Positions 20,401 through 27,700 of a stretch of 64,000 nt of DNA are shown one piece after another. The stretch is from Paraspadella gotoi. Its lineage: Eukaryota > Chaetognatha. The notes beneath the pieces were generated by a model. That model saw only the letters and a program-made list of their open reading frames with translations, did no database searches and was not told the origin of the DNA. The stretch covers positions 16,346,532 through 16,410,531 of the forward strand of contig CM119263.1 in the NCBI GenBank assembly GCA_051294375.1, read 5' to 3'. Both the position numbers and the translations under genes were made by a program. Every line of letters starts with the position of its first letter. Position 1 is the first letter of the stretch.

Positions 20401-23022
20401 GTTGACAAAATTATGCTAGTTGACTAAAATATGCCAGCTGACCAAATTATGCCAGTTGATTAAATTGTGCAAGTTGATCAAATTGTGCAAGTTGGTATTG
20501 GCGCAGCTACTGTTAATGATTGATAGATCAATTGATTGATAGATTTTTTTATAGATTTATTAATTACTCTGTTATGATTTGTTATTTTACAATTTATTAT
20601 AATCACAAATTGAAAGTAAAAAAAAATTGACCGTGATTTATCATCGGATTAGCTTATCACCGCTTAATTATCGTAGATCCGATCCGACTCAAACTTGCTC
20701 AAACTTGTTTTTTAGATACTGGTACAGATTGGTCGATTGGTTTTTTCCTCAGTCAAATTTTAGCGAATAGTTTTACGTATCATTGCTTCCAAATTAATCT
20801 ACTTTGTTTTTCTCTCTCTGTCTCCGCATACTTTTCGGGAGAAACTTGAACTGCCCCTTGAATCCCGACGAGTTTGAAAAGTGGCTGTCCGAGTGAAACT
20901 CGAAGACGAGGTTTGGCGTGGAAGAGTGATGATAGGCGAAGACGTTTGTCTCCAACCGGCCGCAGAAGAGATCGTCCCACCGATCGAACTCGTTGACGCC
21001 CGGTTTTGGGAGATGAAGGAACATCTTCACGTAGTCACGACAACGCTGTGACTTGTCGGGGCCCTGTTTGGGAAGGTTCGGAAAAGAGAGAGAAAGGAGA
21101 TCACGATAAAACTAAAAAAAAAAAAAAAAAAAACTAATCAATAATTACTATGAAACTGAACAAACGTATTTCAAACTGCTTCAGATGACCACGAGTCGGT
21201 AGTCCATTCACCACTGGCTTCGATATGAACTAATTCGAAACTAGGAAATGATAGAAACGGAGACTAGATATTTTTCGGACTCGAAATTCATCTCGGAACG
21301 CCGGATTCGTCGAAATGCGCGCCACTTTCGGTCACGTCGTCGCTGGCGTCCTCGCACTCGCTTCCGGAGCCTCGGCCATCATTTGGCGTTCGAGCAAGCC
21401 GGGGGAGAAGTGAGTGAAGGTGTTGCATGGAGGAGGGAGTGAAATGAGAAGAGGACATATGGGCCACGGGCCGGCATTTTAATTAGAGAATGCAGTGATA
21501 GAATGGCCGAAGATTTTTTTTTTGTTTTTTTGTTTTTTTTTTTGCTTTTTATGAGCAATGTATAAAAATCTTGTTACGTAAAAATAGAAAAAAGATCCTG
21601 GTAAGGGTAGAAAAACTTTTTATTATGAATCCCTGAGCACCCTTAACCTTAACTACCCCTAATCCCTAACCAACCTTAAACCAAGTGCTCACCCTTTAAA
21701 AAATATAACATGTTACATGTAAACCTTCATTAGCGCAAAAACGAATTGATTAGTGAAACAAATATTTTCATAGACTTTAAGTTTGAAGAGAGAAAGAGAA
21801 AGTGTGTAAAAATATTTGTTTCACAAATCAATTCGTTTTTGTGCTGATGAAAGCTTACATTAAATTTGTTTCTTTATAAAACTCATACATTAACAAACAA
21901 TTAACAATTAACAAATAATTCGACGCTAGAAGGAAAATAAAATTAAATGGATTAACAAAGCACCGATCGGTGGTACTTCAGGTTGGTTGCGGTCGTCGAT
22001 TAGTAAAGTTACCCGAAAAAGTAACGAAGCAAGCCTACGCCTTCACGGATATACGACTCGTTTACAAGAGATTGTTTTAAATGTTTCAGAGTCGGATTCG
22101 ATATCGTCTGTGGACTCGCAATAGCCTCCGCTATTCTTTGCATCATCTTTGGTCTATACGCCCTCTATGTCGCGCATAAGAAAAAGGTTTTCTTTTAGCC
22201 TTTTTCGAAATGAATCTTTAAAATTATTATTATACAATTAAAACTGTTTTTCCTGAAATATATCTTTAAAATTTTCTGATTTTCGAACGAAAGCTTCTAA
22301 AAGTTAGAAAGTGAATTTATGTGAATGCAAATTTGAAGAACGAAAACCGTTTTATTTTTGTTTTTTTGTTTTTAATCACCAATTGCATTTCGTTTTGTTT
22401 CATTTTCAGAAGAAAGAAAAGAATGAAGCGGAAGAGGGCGAAGCTTAAAAGTCGCGAATCTTTAAACTATTTTTGTTCGTTCACGAATTTACTGTTTATT
22501 AATTTAAAATTGTATTTAGCAAATAAATTTTTGATTTTAATTGATTAATTGATTGATGTATGATTGTGAATATTTACCATATGTTTTACGTAACCTAACG
22601 TATACGATCGAGCTGCCGAGCAAAGCGTGTCAAATTGGCGACAGCAATAACCAGACTGAAATCATAAAGAAAACATACTTGTACATCGAACTCCAAAAAT
22701 TTGAGCTGCACAATCTCGTTGATGTCTCCCGCGAAAGTGTAAAGGATGCATCCGATGTCGCTCCGGTATGGCTCTGGGAAGTTTGGTGAGGTAAAGTAGC
22801 CTGCTGTTCCGGGTCCGTGAGATTCATATATCACACAGTGGCACACTGAAAAATATAAAGAGAGATTAAAGCTTTTCGTTTCCACAGCCTTAAGCTTTCA
22901 CGTAAAATTTTCGCCTTACTAGGACTGATGTCCGCCTTTGACAATTGAGAGAATAGGAGGAAGAGTGTGAGAATCGGACGAGGAGTTGCGACGTCGATTA
23001 CGAAGCCCATGCTTCGCGCCAT
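5209..23022 (-). CDS. Secreted/GPI-anchored protein with four CUB domains
   Basis: An 18-exon gene encoding 729 aa. Exons on the minus strand: 23022-22920, 22845-22679, 21063-20832, 19894-19812, 19729-19569, 19425-19366, 19156-19055, 18962-18905, 18792-18705, 18603-18523, 15607-15499, 15415-15329, 15240-15142, 11918-11785, 8892-8724, 6921-6796, 6714-6641, 5465-5209. All phases agree and the sum is 2190 nt. Residues 1-30 form a signal peptide (TLFLLFSQLSKA). CUB domains lie near 35-165, 196-335, 379-520 and 522-644, with hallmarks such as FTSPNFPEPY, FFSPKYPNNYPNG, VRSPKFPDQY, GTIHSPNYPGFYP, paired Cys, and DLFCG/KLCG/KICG/PFCG. The last 19 residues are hydrophobic (WTFALSVTILHLPLLL) with no cytoplasmic tail, which suggests a GPI anchor. 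Exon 9 appears to use a GC donor (GCAAGT at 18704). CUB domains are extracellular binding modules; the ligand is unknown. I recognise no specific orthologue. Confidence 0.85.
6087..6155. repeat. Near-perfect 34-bp-arm hairpin in an intron
   Basis: Two arms of about 34 nt (TTAAAGACTGATAATGACAA and its complement) differ at two positions and are separated by about one base. The hairpin lies in the last intron of the CUB gene. It could be a tiny fold-back element or a small-RNA precursor; the sequence alone does not decide. Confidence 0.7.
6985..7655. repeat. Dispersed repeat, copy A
   Basis: Direct-orientation match to 12000-12665. Shared blocks include TATTGTTCAGT, TTAATTTAATTTGTAC, GGATTGGTTAAAA, and AGAAAGCGTCAGGA followed by TTTTTCTCAGAATC. 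Both copies are intronic in the CUB gene. Neither has an open frame of note. Confidence 0.6.
7812..7932 (-). repeat. Short dispersed repeat, copy in a CUB-gene intron
   Basis: Reverse complement of 28240-28375 over about 120 bp (GGCAACAGCCGGGTTGCC, GATGCCCATTGGGAT, GACCCTCAGTGACGCC). It is in the sense orientation of its host gene, as is the other copy. It contains a small hairpin, GATGCCC against GGGCATC. Confidence 0.65.
8025..8660. mobile_element. Cluster of hammerhead-like element fragments with a CCCTAA-like tract
   Basis: Three CTGATGA motifs occur: minus strand at 8061-8055 and 8270-8264, plus strand at 8600-8606. Those at 8061 and 8270 are followed by a short stem and a decayed GAAAC box (AAAAC, GAAAA). 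At 8600 only the 5' half remains. A degenerate telomere-like tract (CCCCTAATCCCTAACC) lies at about 8122-8150, and the same order occurs at 21640-21860 and 23745-24050. This is intronic DNA of the CUB gene. Confidence 0.5.
9165..9280. repeat. Dispersed repeat ending in a CCCTAA-like tract, copy 1
   Basis: It shares GCCGACCACGGTTTTGG, a long A/T stretch and AATTACCCTAA with 35835-35965. Both copies run into degenerate CCCTAA/CCTAAACC sequence, so the telomere-like tail seems to belong to the repeat itself. Confidence 0.55.
9286..9427. repeat. Fold-back with GGCGAAATCGCC-type arms
   Basis: The left arm (TTTAGGCGAAATCGCCATAA, then CGCTAGATGTAGTT) pairs with the right arm (AACTACATCTAGG, then TTATGGCGAATTCGCCTAAA). 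The loop is itself rich in GGCGA/TCGCC motifs. A related inverted block (GGCGAAGTCGCC followed by AACTAGAACC) occurs at 10465-10490, on the far side of the TTAGGG satellite. Confidence 0.65.
9430..10350. repeat. TTAGGG-rich interstitial satellite
   Basis: A higher-order tandem repeat of about 100-130 bp. Each unit alternates two or three TTAGGG units with fixed spacers such as GAGGCACGGAGATGTACGGG and GGGAGAGAGGCCCGTGG. Units from about 9840 carry an extra variant half (GGCATGGAGTTGAACGGGAG, then GGTTGATGCATCGAAGGC). It lies in the intron between exons 14 and 15 of the CUB gene, so it is not a chromosome end in this assembly. Confidence 0.85.
11403..11434. repeat. (TA)n microsatellite
   Basis: An uninterrupted TA run of about 32 bp, just upstream of the hAT-type MITE. 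Confidence 0.9.
11461..11680. mobile_element. hAT-type MITE with 8-bp target site duplication
   Basis: Terminal inverted repeats CAGGGGCGGCGAGAG and CTCTCGCCGACCCTG bound 220 bp with no transposase. ACCGTAGT occurs directly on both sides (11453-11460 and 11681-11688), giving a perfect 8-bp target duplication, the size typical of the hAT superfamily. It lies in intron 14 of the CUB gene. Confidence 0.85.
12000..12960. repeat. Dispersed repeat, copy B, with hammerhead-like 3' end
   Basis: 12000-12665 matches 6985-7655. The 3' part (TGACCACTATCC, CTCAATTTTTG) matches 8475-8510. Near the 3' end, CTGATGA (12905-12911) is followed by a perfect stem GACTC/GAGTC and CAAACATG, a hammerhead-like core with the key G of GAAAC changed to C. 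It appears to be a fuller copy of the element that is interrupted in the 7.0-8.65 kb region. Confidence 0.55.
13312..15030. mobile_element. Element with terminal inverted repeats of about 200 bp
   Basis: The left end (TGTACATGGTGACCATTTTA...) through about 13525 is inverted at 14815-15030. The arms share GACAATGAGTGGAGAAAGTT, TTGATCAGTTAAGATATG, AACCACTGGTTTG and GCGCCGGTAAAAAAA-like blocks. The 1.2 kb interior is AT-rich and non-coding. One end alone recurs at 50560-50790. It lies in intron 13 of the CUB gene. Confidence 0.7.
17070..18028. mobile_element. Non-autonomous TIR element, copy 2
   Basis: Bounded by ATCTCGCCAGA and its inverse TCTGGCGAGAT, with the same internal landmarks as 806-1625 (GCAGCGGCTG, a CT tract, GGTTATCATC). 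Its interior is expanded by an AT-rich tandem array of TCAATCAATTATTATTA type (about 17590-17945). It lies in intron 10 of the CUB gene. Confidence 0.7.
19895..20250 (-). repeat. Dispersed repeat, copy related to 31790-32060
   Basis: The reverse complement shares TTTCATTCCAATC, ATCCAATCACGAGTAATT, ATAAATTATCATAATTTGATG, GACAAGATT and GGATCTG with 31790-32060. The last half also matches 44070-44200. It lies in a CUB-gene intron. Confidence 0.55.
20345..20720 (+). repeat. 18-bp minisatellite plus conserved block, copy 1
   Basis: About nine degenerate units of TTGACCAAATTATGCCAG (20349-20495) precede TATTGGCGCAGCTACTG and a block with CGTGATTTATCATC, CGCTTAATTATCGTAG and TCAAACTTGTT. The same order with diverged units is found at 44874-45235. 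Confidence 0.65.
21315..22448 (+). CDS. Small two-helix membrane protein nested in a CUB-gene intron
   Basis: Three exons, 21315-21409, 22090-22186 and 22410-22448 (TAA), give 76 aa in consistent phase. Donors are GTGAGT and a weak GTTTTC; acceptors are TTTCAG. Helix 1 is about residues 5-26 (HVVAGVLALASGASAIIW). Helix 2 is about 35-60 (VCGLAIASAILCIIFGLYAL). A Lys-rich turn and a charged, acidic tail (KEKNEAEEGEA) follow. If the second intron is retained, the protein ends three codons later as VFF. AATAAA follows at 22522. The gene lies inside intron 2 of the CUB gene on the opposite strand, and the composite repeat 21490-22030 is in its own first intron. I do not recognise the family. Two well-formed helices and clean acceptor sites argue for a real gene. 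Confidence 0.55.
21490..22030. mobile_element. Composite hammerhead-like/telomere-like element, copy 1
   Basis: It shares its full order with 23640-24545: TTTTTATGAGC, TAAGGGTAGAAAAACTTTTTATT, a degenerate CCCTAA tract (21640-21680), a head-to-head hairpin of TGTAAACCTTCATTAGCGCAA and its inverse with CTGATGA at 21844-21850, then GACGCTAGAAGGAAAA and GGATTAACAAAGCACCGA. The 3' halves of the hammerhead-like cores are lost in this copy. Confidence 0.6.
22522..22527 (+). terminator. Candidate polyadenylation signal of the nested gene
   Basis: AATAAA, 74 nt after the stop codon of the small membrane-protein gene. Confidence 0.45.
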
Positions 23023-23904
23023 CTGCCATCTGAACAAGTTAATAGTGCTTCTATCGTCATTCAACGTTGATTACTTGATATTCTCTGCCATGGCCCAAGA
23101 ATAATTGATATCTTTTGTTTCTCGGTTTTTATATTTTGCACAAAATGTTTTTTCATCCAAAATTTCACTCACCCGAAATCTGTCTTTTCATTGGGAAGGA
23201 TGAGCAAAGATCAAGAACGAGCGCGGCAAGTCCAGCGACGGAAACAATGACAAATATTTCACTGCTCGAGTTTCCGTCATTTTATTTACAATTAAAATTC
23301 ATTTGACGAAAATGTTCCAGTTCATTTTGTGGTCAGATCATTGTTTTGAATCGAAGGAATGCTCTGGTTTTTCCTGACATTGTGTCAAATATCAATTCTT
23401 TATGATCGTGCCGGACCATCTGCAATGAAACATAATTTGGTAATGACAATATAAAGTTAATTTAAAATACGAATCTGTAAACGTGAGAGCTGGAGCTTGA
23501 GAGAGAGAGAGAAAGTAAATTAAGAGAGGTTATCAGGCATGTTTTAATAATGACTAAATAAAGAAAGTTACGTCATCTACAAACTGTAATTAACTTAATT
23601 GCTTGGAACAATTTATTTTTACATTCGCCGAACGGGATTTTGCGGTCGGTTATTTTTTTTTTCGCTTCTTATGAGCGACTTATATAGAAATCTCGCTACG
23701 CAAAAAAAAAAAGAGATTTATAAGGGTAGAAAAGCTTTTTATTAAAAATTCCTAACCAACCCAAACCCTAACCAGTAACCACCCCCTAATCCCTAACCAA
23801 GCTTAGCCCAAATGCTAACCGTTTAAAAAATCTAACAAAAATATTGTTTTTCCTTTCCTTTCCTTGCTTGTTTACGAAGAACGAGTTTTAAAAAGAAACA
23901 AATT

Positions 23905-23950
23905 TCGGACATGTTTCGGCTTCAATGTAAACCATCATCATCGCAAAAAC
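23905..23950 (-). ncRNA. Hammerhead-ribozyme-like motif, damaged 5' box
   Basis: Read on the minus strand: ATGATGA (C of CTGATGA changed to A), stem GGTTT/AAGCC around ACATTG, then an intact GAAACATGTC. The loss of the invariant C predicts an inactive copy. Confidence 0.45.
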
Positions 23951-24004
23951 GAATTAATTTGTAAAAAAAATATTTTCACAAACTTTCACAAACAAATCAA
24001 TTCG

Positions 24005-24062
24005 TTTTTGTGCTGATGAAAGCTTACATTGAAGCTGAAACATGTCCGAAATTTGTTTCTTT
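24005..24062 (+). ncRNA. Hammerhead-ribozyme-like motif, best-preserved core
   Basis: CTGATGA (24013-24019), one extra A, a 5-bp stem AGCTT/AAGCT closed by ACATTG, then GAAAC (24037-24041) and ATGTC ending at the predicted cleavage site after 24046. The stem III segment is the minimal CATG palindrome, which could pair between two molecules. The flanks can form the start of stem I (G-C and U-G). The extra A before stem II departs from the canonical fold, so activity is not certain. Confidence 0.5.
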
Positions 24063-24239
24063 ATAAAACTCGTACGTAAACAATTCATTTTCTACCTCAA
24101 ACAGGAAAATACCAATTAAAATAAATTTAAAACAATTATTATTTATTATAAAATGATAAAATTTGTATTACTGAACAAAAAAAATGTATATTAATGCGCA
24201 AAGTGAGACTCGACGCTAGAAGGAAAACAAAAATAATGA

Positions 24240-24470
24240 AGAGACAGTGATAATTGATAAGTGTTAATGACAGAACCGTTCAATATAAGCAGTCCCTGAG
24301 CTTCGGATCAGGCTGTAACAACATGTTACAGGCGGGTTAAGCGCCCCGTCCCTCTAAACTGCTAGGCGACCACCGGGCTAGAACCCCGGACCTTTGGGTT
24401 GGGAGGCGAATGACTTGCCTCCGGCACCAATGGCCGCTGATGAACGGTTAGTGGATTTTAGTCCACCATA
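24240..24470 (-). mobile_element. tRNA-derived SINE-like insertion
   Basis: Minus-strand bases 24437-24366 form a 72-nt tRNA-like head: the 7-bp acceptor stem GCGGCCA/TGGTCGC and the T stem CCGGG/CCCGG with loop GTTCTAG (pol III B box). The anticodon stem does not pair, so this is unlikely to be a working tRNA gene. It interrupts the composite element at 23640-24545, with AATAA-like sequence at both edges, which dates it as the younger insertion. Confidence 0.65.
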
Positions 24471-24738
24471 ATAAATGGATTAACAAAGCACCGACTGGTG
24501 GCACCTAAGGTTGGTTGCGGACGTCGAATTGTAAAGTTACTCGAACAATTAATGTGTCATTATATTAAATACACCGATTCGAGTCATAAAACCCTCTTTT
24601 TTGGAGCTTATCGATATACGGACAATGTCGATGACGAAGAAAGTGGCGTTGAAAGGACGCTGGTAGCTTTTTAGTCATGCGGGTCTCACGGTAAATAGTT
24701 AAGTCGGAAATCCTCGATTTTTCGATTTTTTCGCCAAA

Positions 24739-27700
24739 ATGTGGAAAGCTTTCTTTTTTATCTTAGTTTTGACGACAAAAACAAGTGAGTTTTCTTTTAA
24801 AAAAGATCCATAAAAAATGCTTTAAATTAACTATTTTAATTCATCCGATTTTCTTTTTAAAATTTATTAGAATGTGAATTAAAGGAAATAAATTTCGAGG
24901 AGGAACGAAGACTTGGAGGGAAGGACGGAGCTGATTCAACTTATAGCCTTCAATATGGTGCTTCAAATGCCTTTAACGATGACATCCACGACTACTGGTC
25001 TTCCTCTCGGAAAAGTATTGAGCCTACTCTTTGGTTTGAGTTTTGCCAACCCAGAGTCGTTACCTCCATGATTATTAGAACAAAGTATGACAATTATGAT
25101 GGATTGCTTGTTTATGGTGGAAACGAGGATTGTAAGCTTCCCAAGAGTTTTCTCGTTACGAATAAAACTCTAGAGGTCGGAAGGTACCTCACTATACCCT
25201 TTACAAACATTGGAAAGTTTAAATTTTACTGCCTGAAATTTACAAATACTATTTCTTTCGTTGGTATAACAGTTATTATTTTTAGGCAAGGTTAGTTTTA
25301 CATTTTACTAATGATTTTTAATTTTTAGATTTCCATTAATTATAAATAATGTTTTAATTAATTCGGATCCAGAAAAATTGGAACCCTGCGAGAATGTTCA
25401 AATATTGGAAAGTATTCCTTTGGATTACAGATACATCAAGAAAACTACCCTAACCGCATGGTTAAATGGCTCTGAGTCAGTGAAGAAATTGGAGAGTAAA
25501 ACTGTTATTAAAATCCAATGTGAAAAGCCTCCTCAGTTTATTTGGTTCAAGTTTAATCACTCAGCTCTCCTTCGAGGTTTTTCATTTTCTATACCCGAGA
25601 CTGATAAAGCATATTTAATAACGAAATATTACTTATACGGGAGCAATAATCCTACGTGCAACATTCAAGAGAAAAATCTCATTGAATTCGACGATATAAA
25701 TAAAATAAGGTATTCAGCCATATTTAAAAATTCGAAATCTTTTTTGTGTTACGGATTTGTTTTTGAATCCGTCAACGGAGTTTGTGTCAATGGCATCAAA
25801 GACAAAGAAAATATTCACATATCAAACGTTACTTTGTGGGAAGGTAAGCCTTTGGTGTAAAATTTACCAAAATACGTTTGATCTGTAATTTTCATAAAAT
25901 CCGGTTACAGCTAAAAGATGTTCTCATCTTCCAATCTCCCTTTCTATCCGCTCATGGACCTGCAACGATTCAATATTCATCGACTCCCATTGTAGGCCTC
26001 AATGTCCTCCGGGGATGAAGCCCATCGTCGAAGAGCCTCTTCGTTGCCTCGCAGACGAAAGGTGGAGCCACCCACCCGGACAGGTTTTAACAATTTTTAT
26101 TTCAATGTGGGAAATGGTTTGTGATGAAACGAGGTGAACCTTTTTGGATTTTGATCTCCTATGACTTTGTCTAAAACTATAACTGTTGCAAAACTGATGT
26201 GTAGTATAGTTCATAGTCTTTATCCTATTTTCCTTGACGTCGTTTGTTCCGGAGTTATAAAATATGTCTCACCAACACCATCAGTCTATCCCCTTGTCTT
26301 ACACCGCTCCAGGTCCGTTGCGTCGCCGACCATTCCGGACGCGACGCCGCCGCAATCATCGGAATCCTTTTTCTTTGCGGCATCTGCGTCGCTGGCGTCG
26401 GTCTCACCGTGATGTTCAAACGGCGCCGACGCCCAGCTTTCGAGGAAAAAGGTCGAGAAGGTAAAATGAAATCATTTCTGAGAAAAGATGTCTTCGCAGT
26501 TCTCACTCCTAAGTAAGCTTAGTAAGCATATTTAATTTTAATAATTTATAATTGTAGATAAACTCACACATGGAACTGGTGTTAAATCGCAAGACTTCAA
26601 GTTATTGGGTAAGAGAGAGATGTTGCAAATGATCCCTACGGTGGAGAATGGTAAATTCTTCTCCACGATTATTATTCTCCAGACGCCACGAAAAAAGTCA
26701 CAGGATTCAACAATTCTCATGTTACAGTTACTTCGTCACGCTGCAAAAGTATAAAAACGTTTTATAAATATGTATTTTGCATGTTAAATAATGAATGTAA
26801 ACAATTAAAAATGATAAGCATAGGGTTATGCGAAAACAATATTCGCGCTGAAGAAGGCTCTCATCAGAACCGAAACATGTCCGTTATTTTTGTTTCAATT
26901 TTACCGTTGTTTTTAAACAATAAAACACGTGACTCAAACTTACCAACAACAACGAATCGAAAGAAATTACATTATGCTTTTAGATTGTAGGCAACACTTT
27001 CATAATTTATCAAAGGTTCACCCGAAAAACGCCCGGATTTTTGTCTCGTTTCCTCCGATGGATTCGAGAATAAATTTTTGGAACTCAATACGACGCCTCT
27101 TCCGGATACCACGACCGTCGGTGCCTCGTCCAAAAATTCCAAGAAGAATCGTTTTAAGGTTATTTTCGTCGCCTCTTAAAATATCGACAAAGGAAAAAAG
27201 TAGTCATTTTCAAGGACTCTCTTTCAAGGACATCATCCCTTTTGACGGAAACCGCGTGGTGTTGAATCGCGATGTCGACTTCGCTGCCGACGATGACGAC
27301 GACAGCGACGACGAAATACGAAGTTACATCAATGCCAGTTTCGTCGACGGATTCGATCGACCCGACGCTTTCATCGCTGCTCAGGTTTGTTGTCGATGCG
27401 ATAATTCTTTCACTCAAGTTTCTTTATTTTATTTTTTTCTTTATTCTTTCTTCAAAATTCTTCTTTCTTTAAAGCCGTCCTTGCTTGTAACCCTAGGGAC
27501 CTAAGAGCAACACCGTGGACGACTTTTGGCTGATGATCTGGCAGCAAAACGTCTCGACCATCGTGATGCTGACCAATCTGGTGGAGGGCGGCAAGAAAAA
27601 GTGCGAGAAATATTGGCCTGAAGTTGGTCGCGCAAGGGAGCTGGCCAACGGTTTGAGCCTTAAGTGCCTCAGCGAATCCGTCTACGCCGACTTCGTCAGA

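Larger units (their letters stand above)
23640..24545. mobile_element. Composite hammerhead-like/telomere-like element, copy 2
   Basis: Same order as 21490-22030, with a better preserved hairpin. The left arm (about 23870-23975) and right arm (about 23985-24080) are inverted copies, each with a hammerhead-like core. Degenerate CCCTAA-like sequence occupies 23745-23815. A tRNA-derived insert (24240-24470) splits the GACGCTAGAAGG and GGATTAACAAAGCACCGA blocks that are adjacent in copy 1. Confidence 0.65.
23023..24738. promoter_or_regulatory. Divergent intergenic region between the CUB and phosphatase genes
   Basis: The two start codons face away from each other across 1.7 kb, so both promoters should lie here or close by. 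Over half of it (23640-24545) is the composite repeat. The part next to the phosphatase start (24546-24738) is unique sequence without an obvious TATA box. On the CUB side, 23280-23173 (minus) holds a hydrophobic frame ending in GTGAGT, a possible alternative first exon. Confidence 0.4.

Noticed and set aside
20349-20495. CRISPR-like spaced repeat
   Set aside because: The 18-bp units are contiguous without spacers and the genome is eukaryotic. It is a minisatellite.
24366-24437. Possible functional tRNA gene
   Set aside because: The acceptor and T stems pair, but the anticodon stem does not, and it sits in a dispersed insert. It is better called a SINE head.
24437-24446. CTGATGA near the tRNA-like insert as another hammerhead core
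   Set aside because: No GAAAC box or stem follows at the required spacing.
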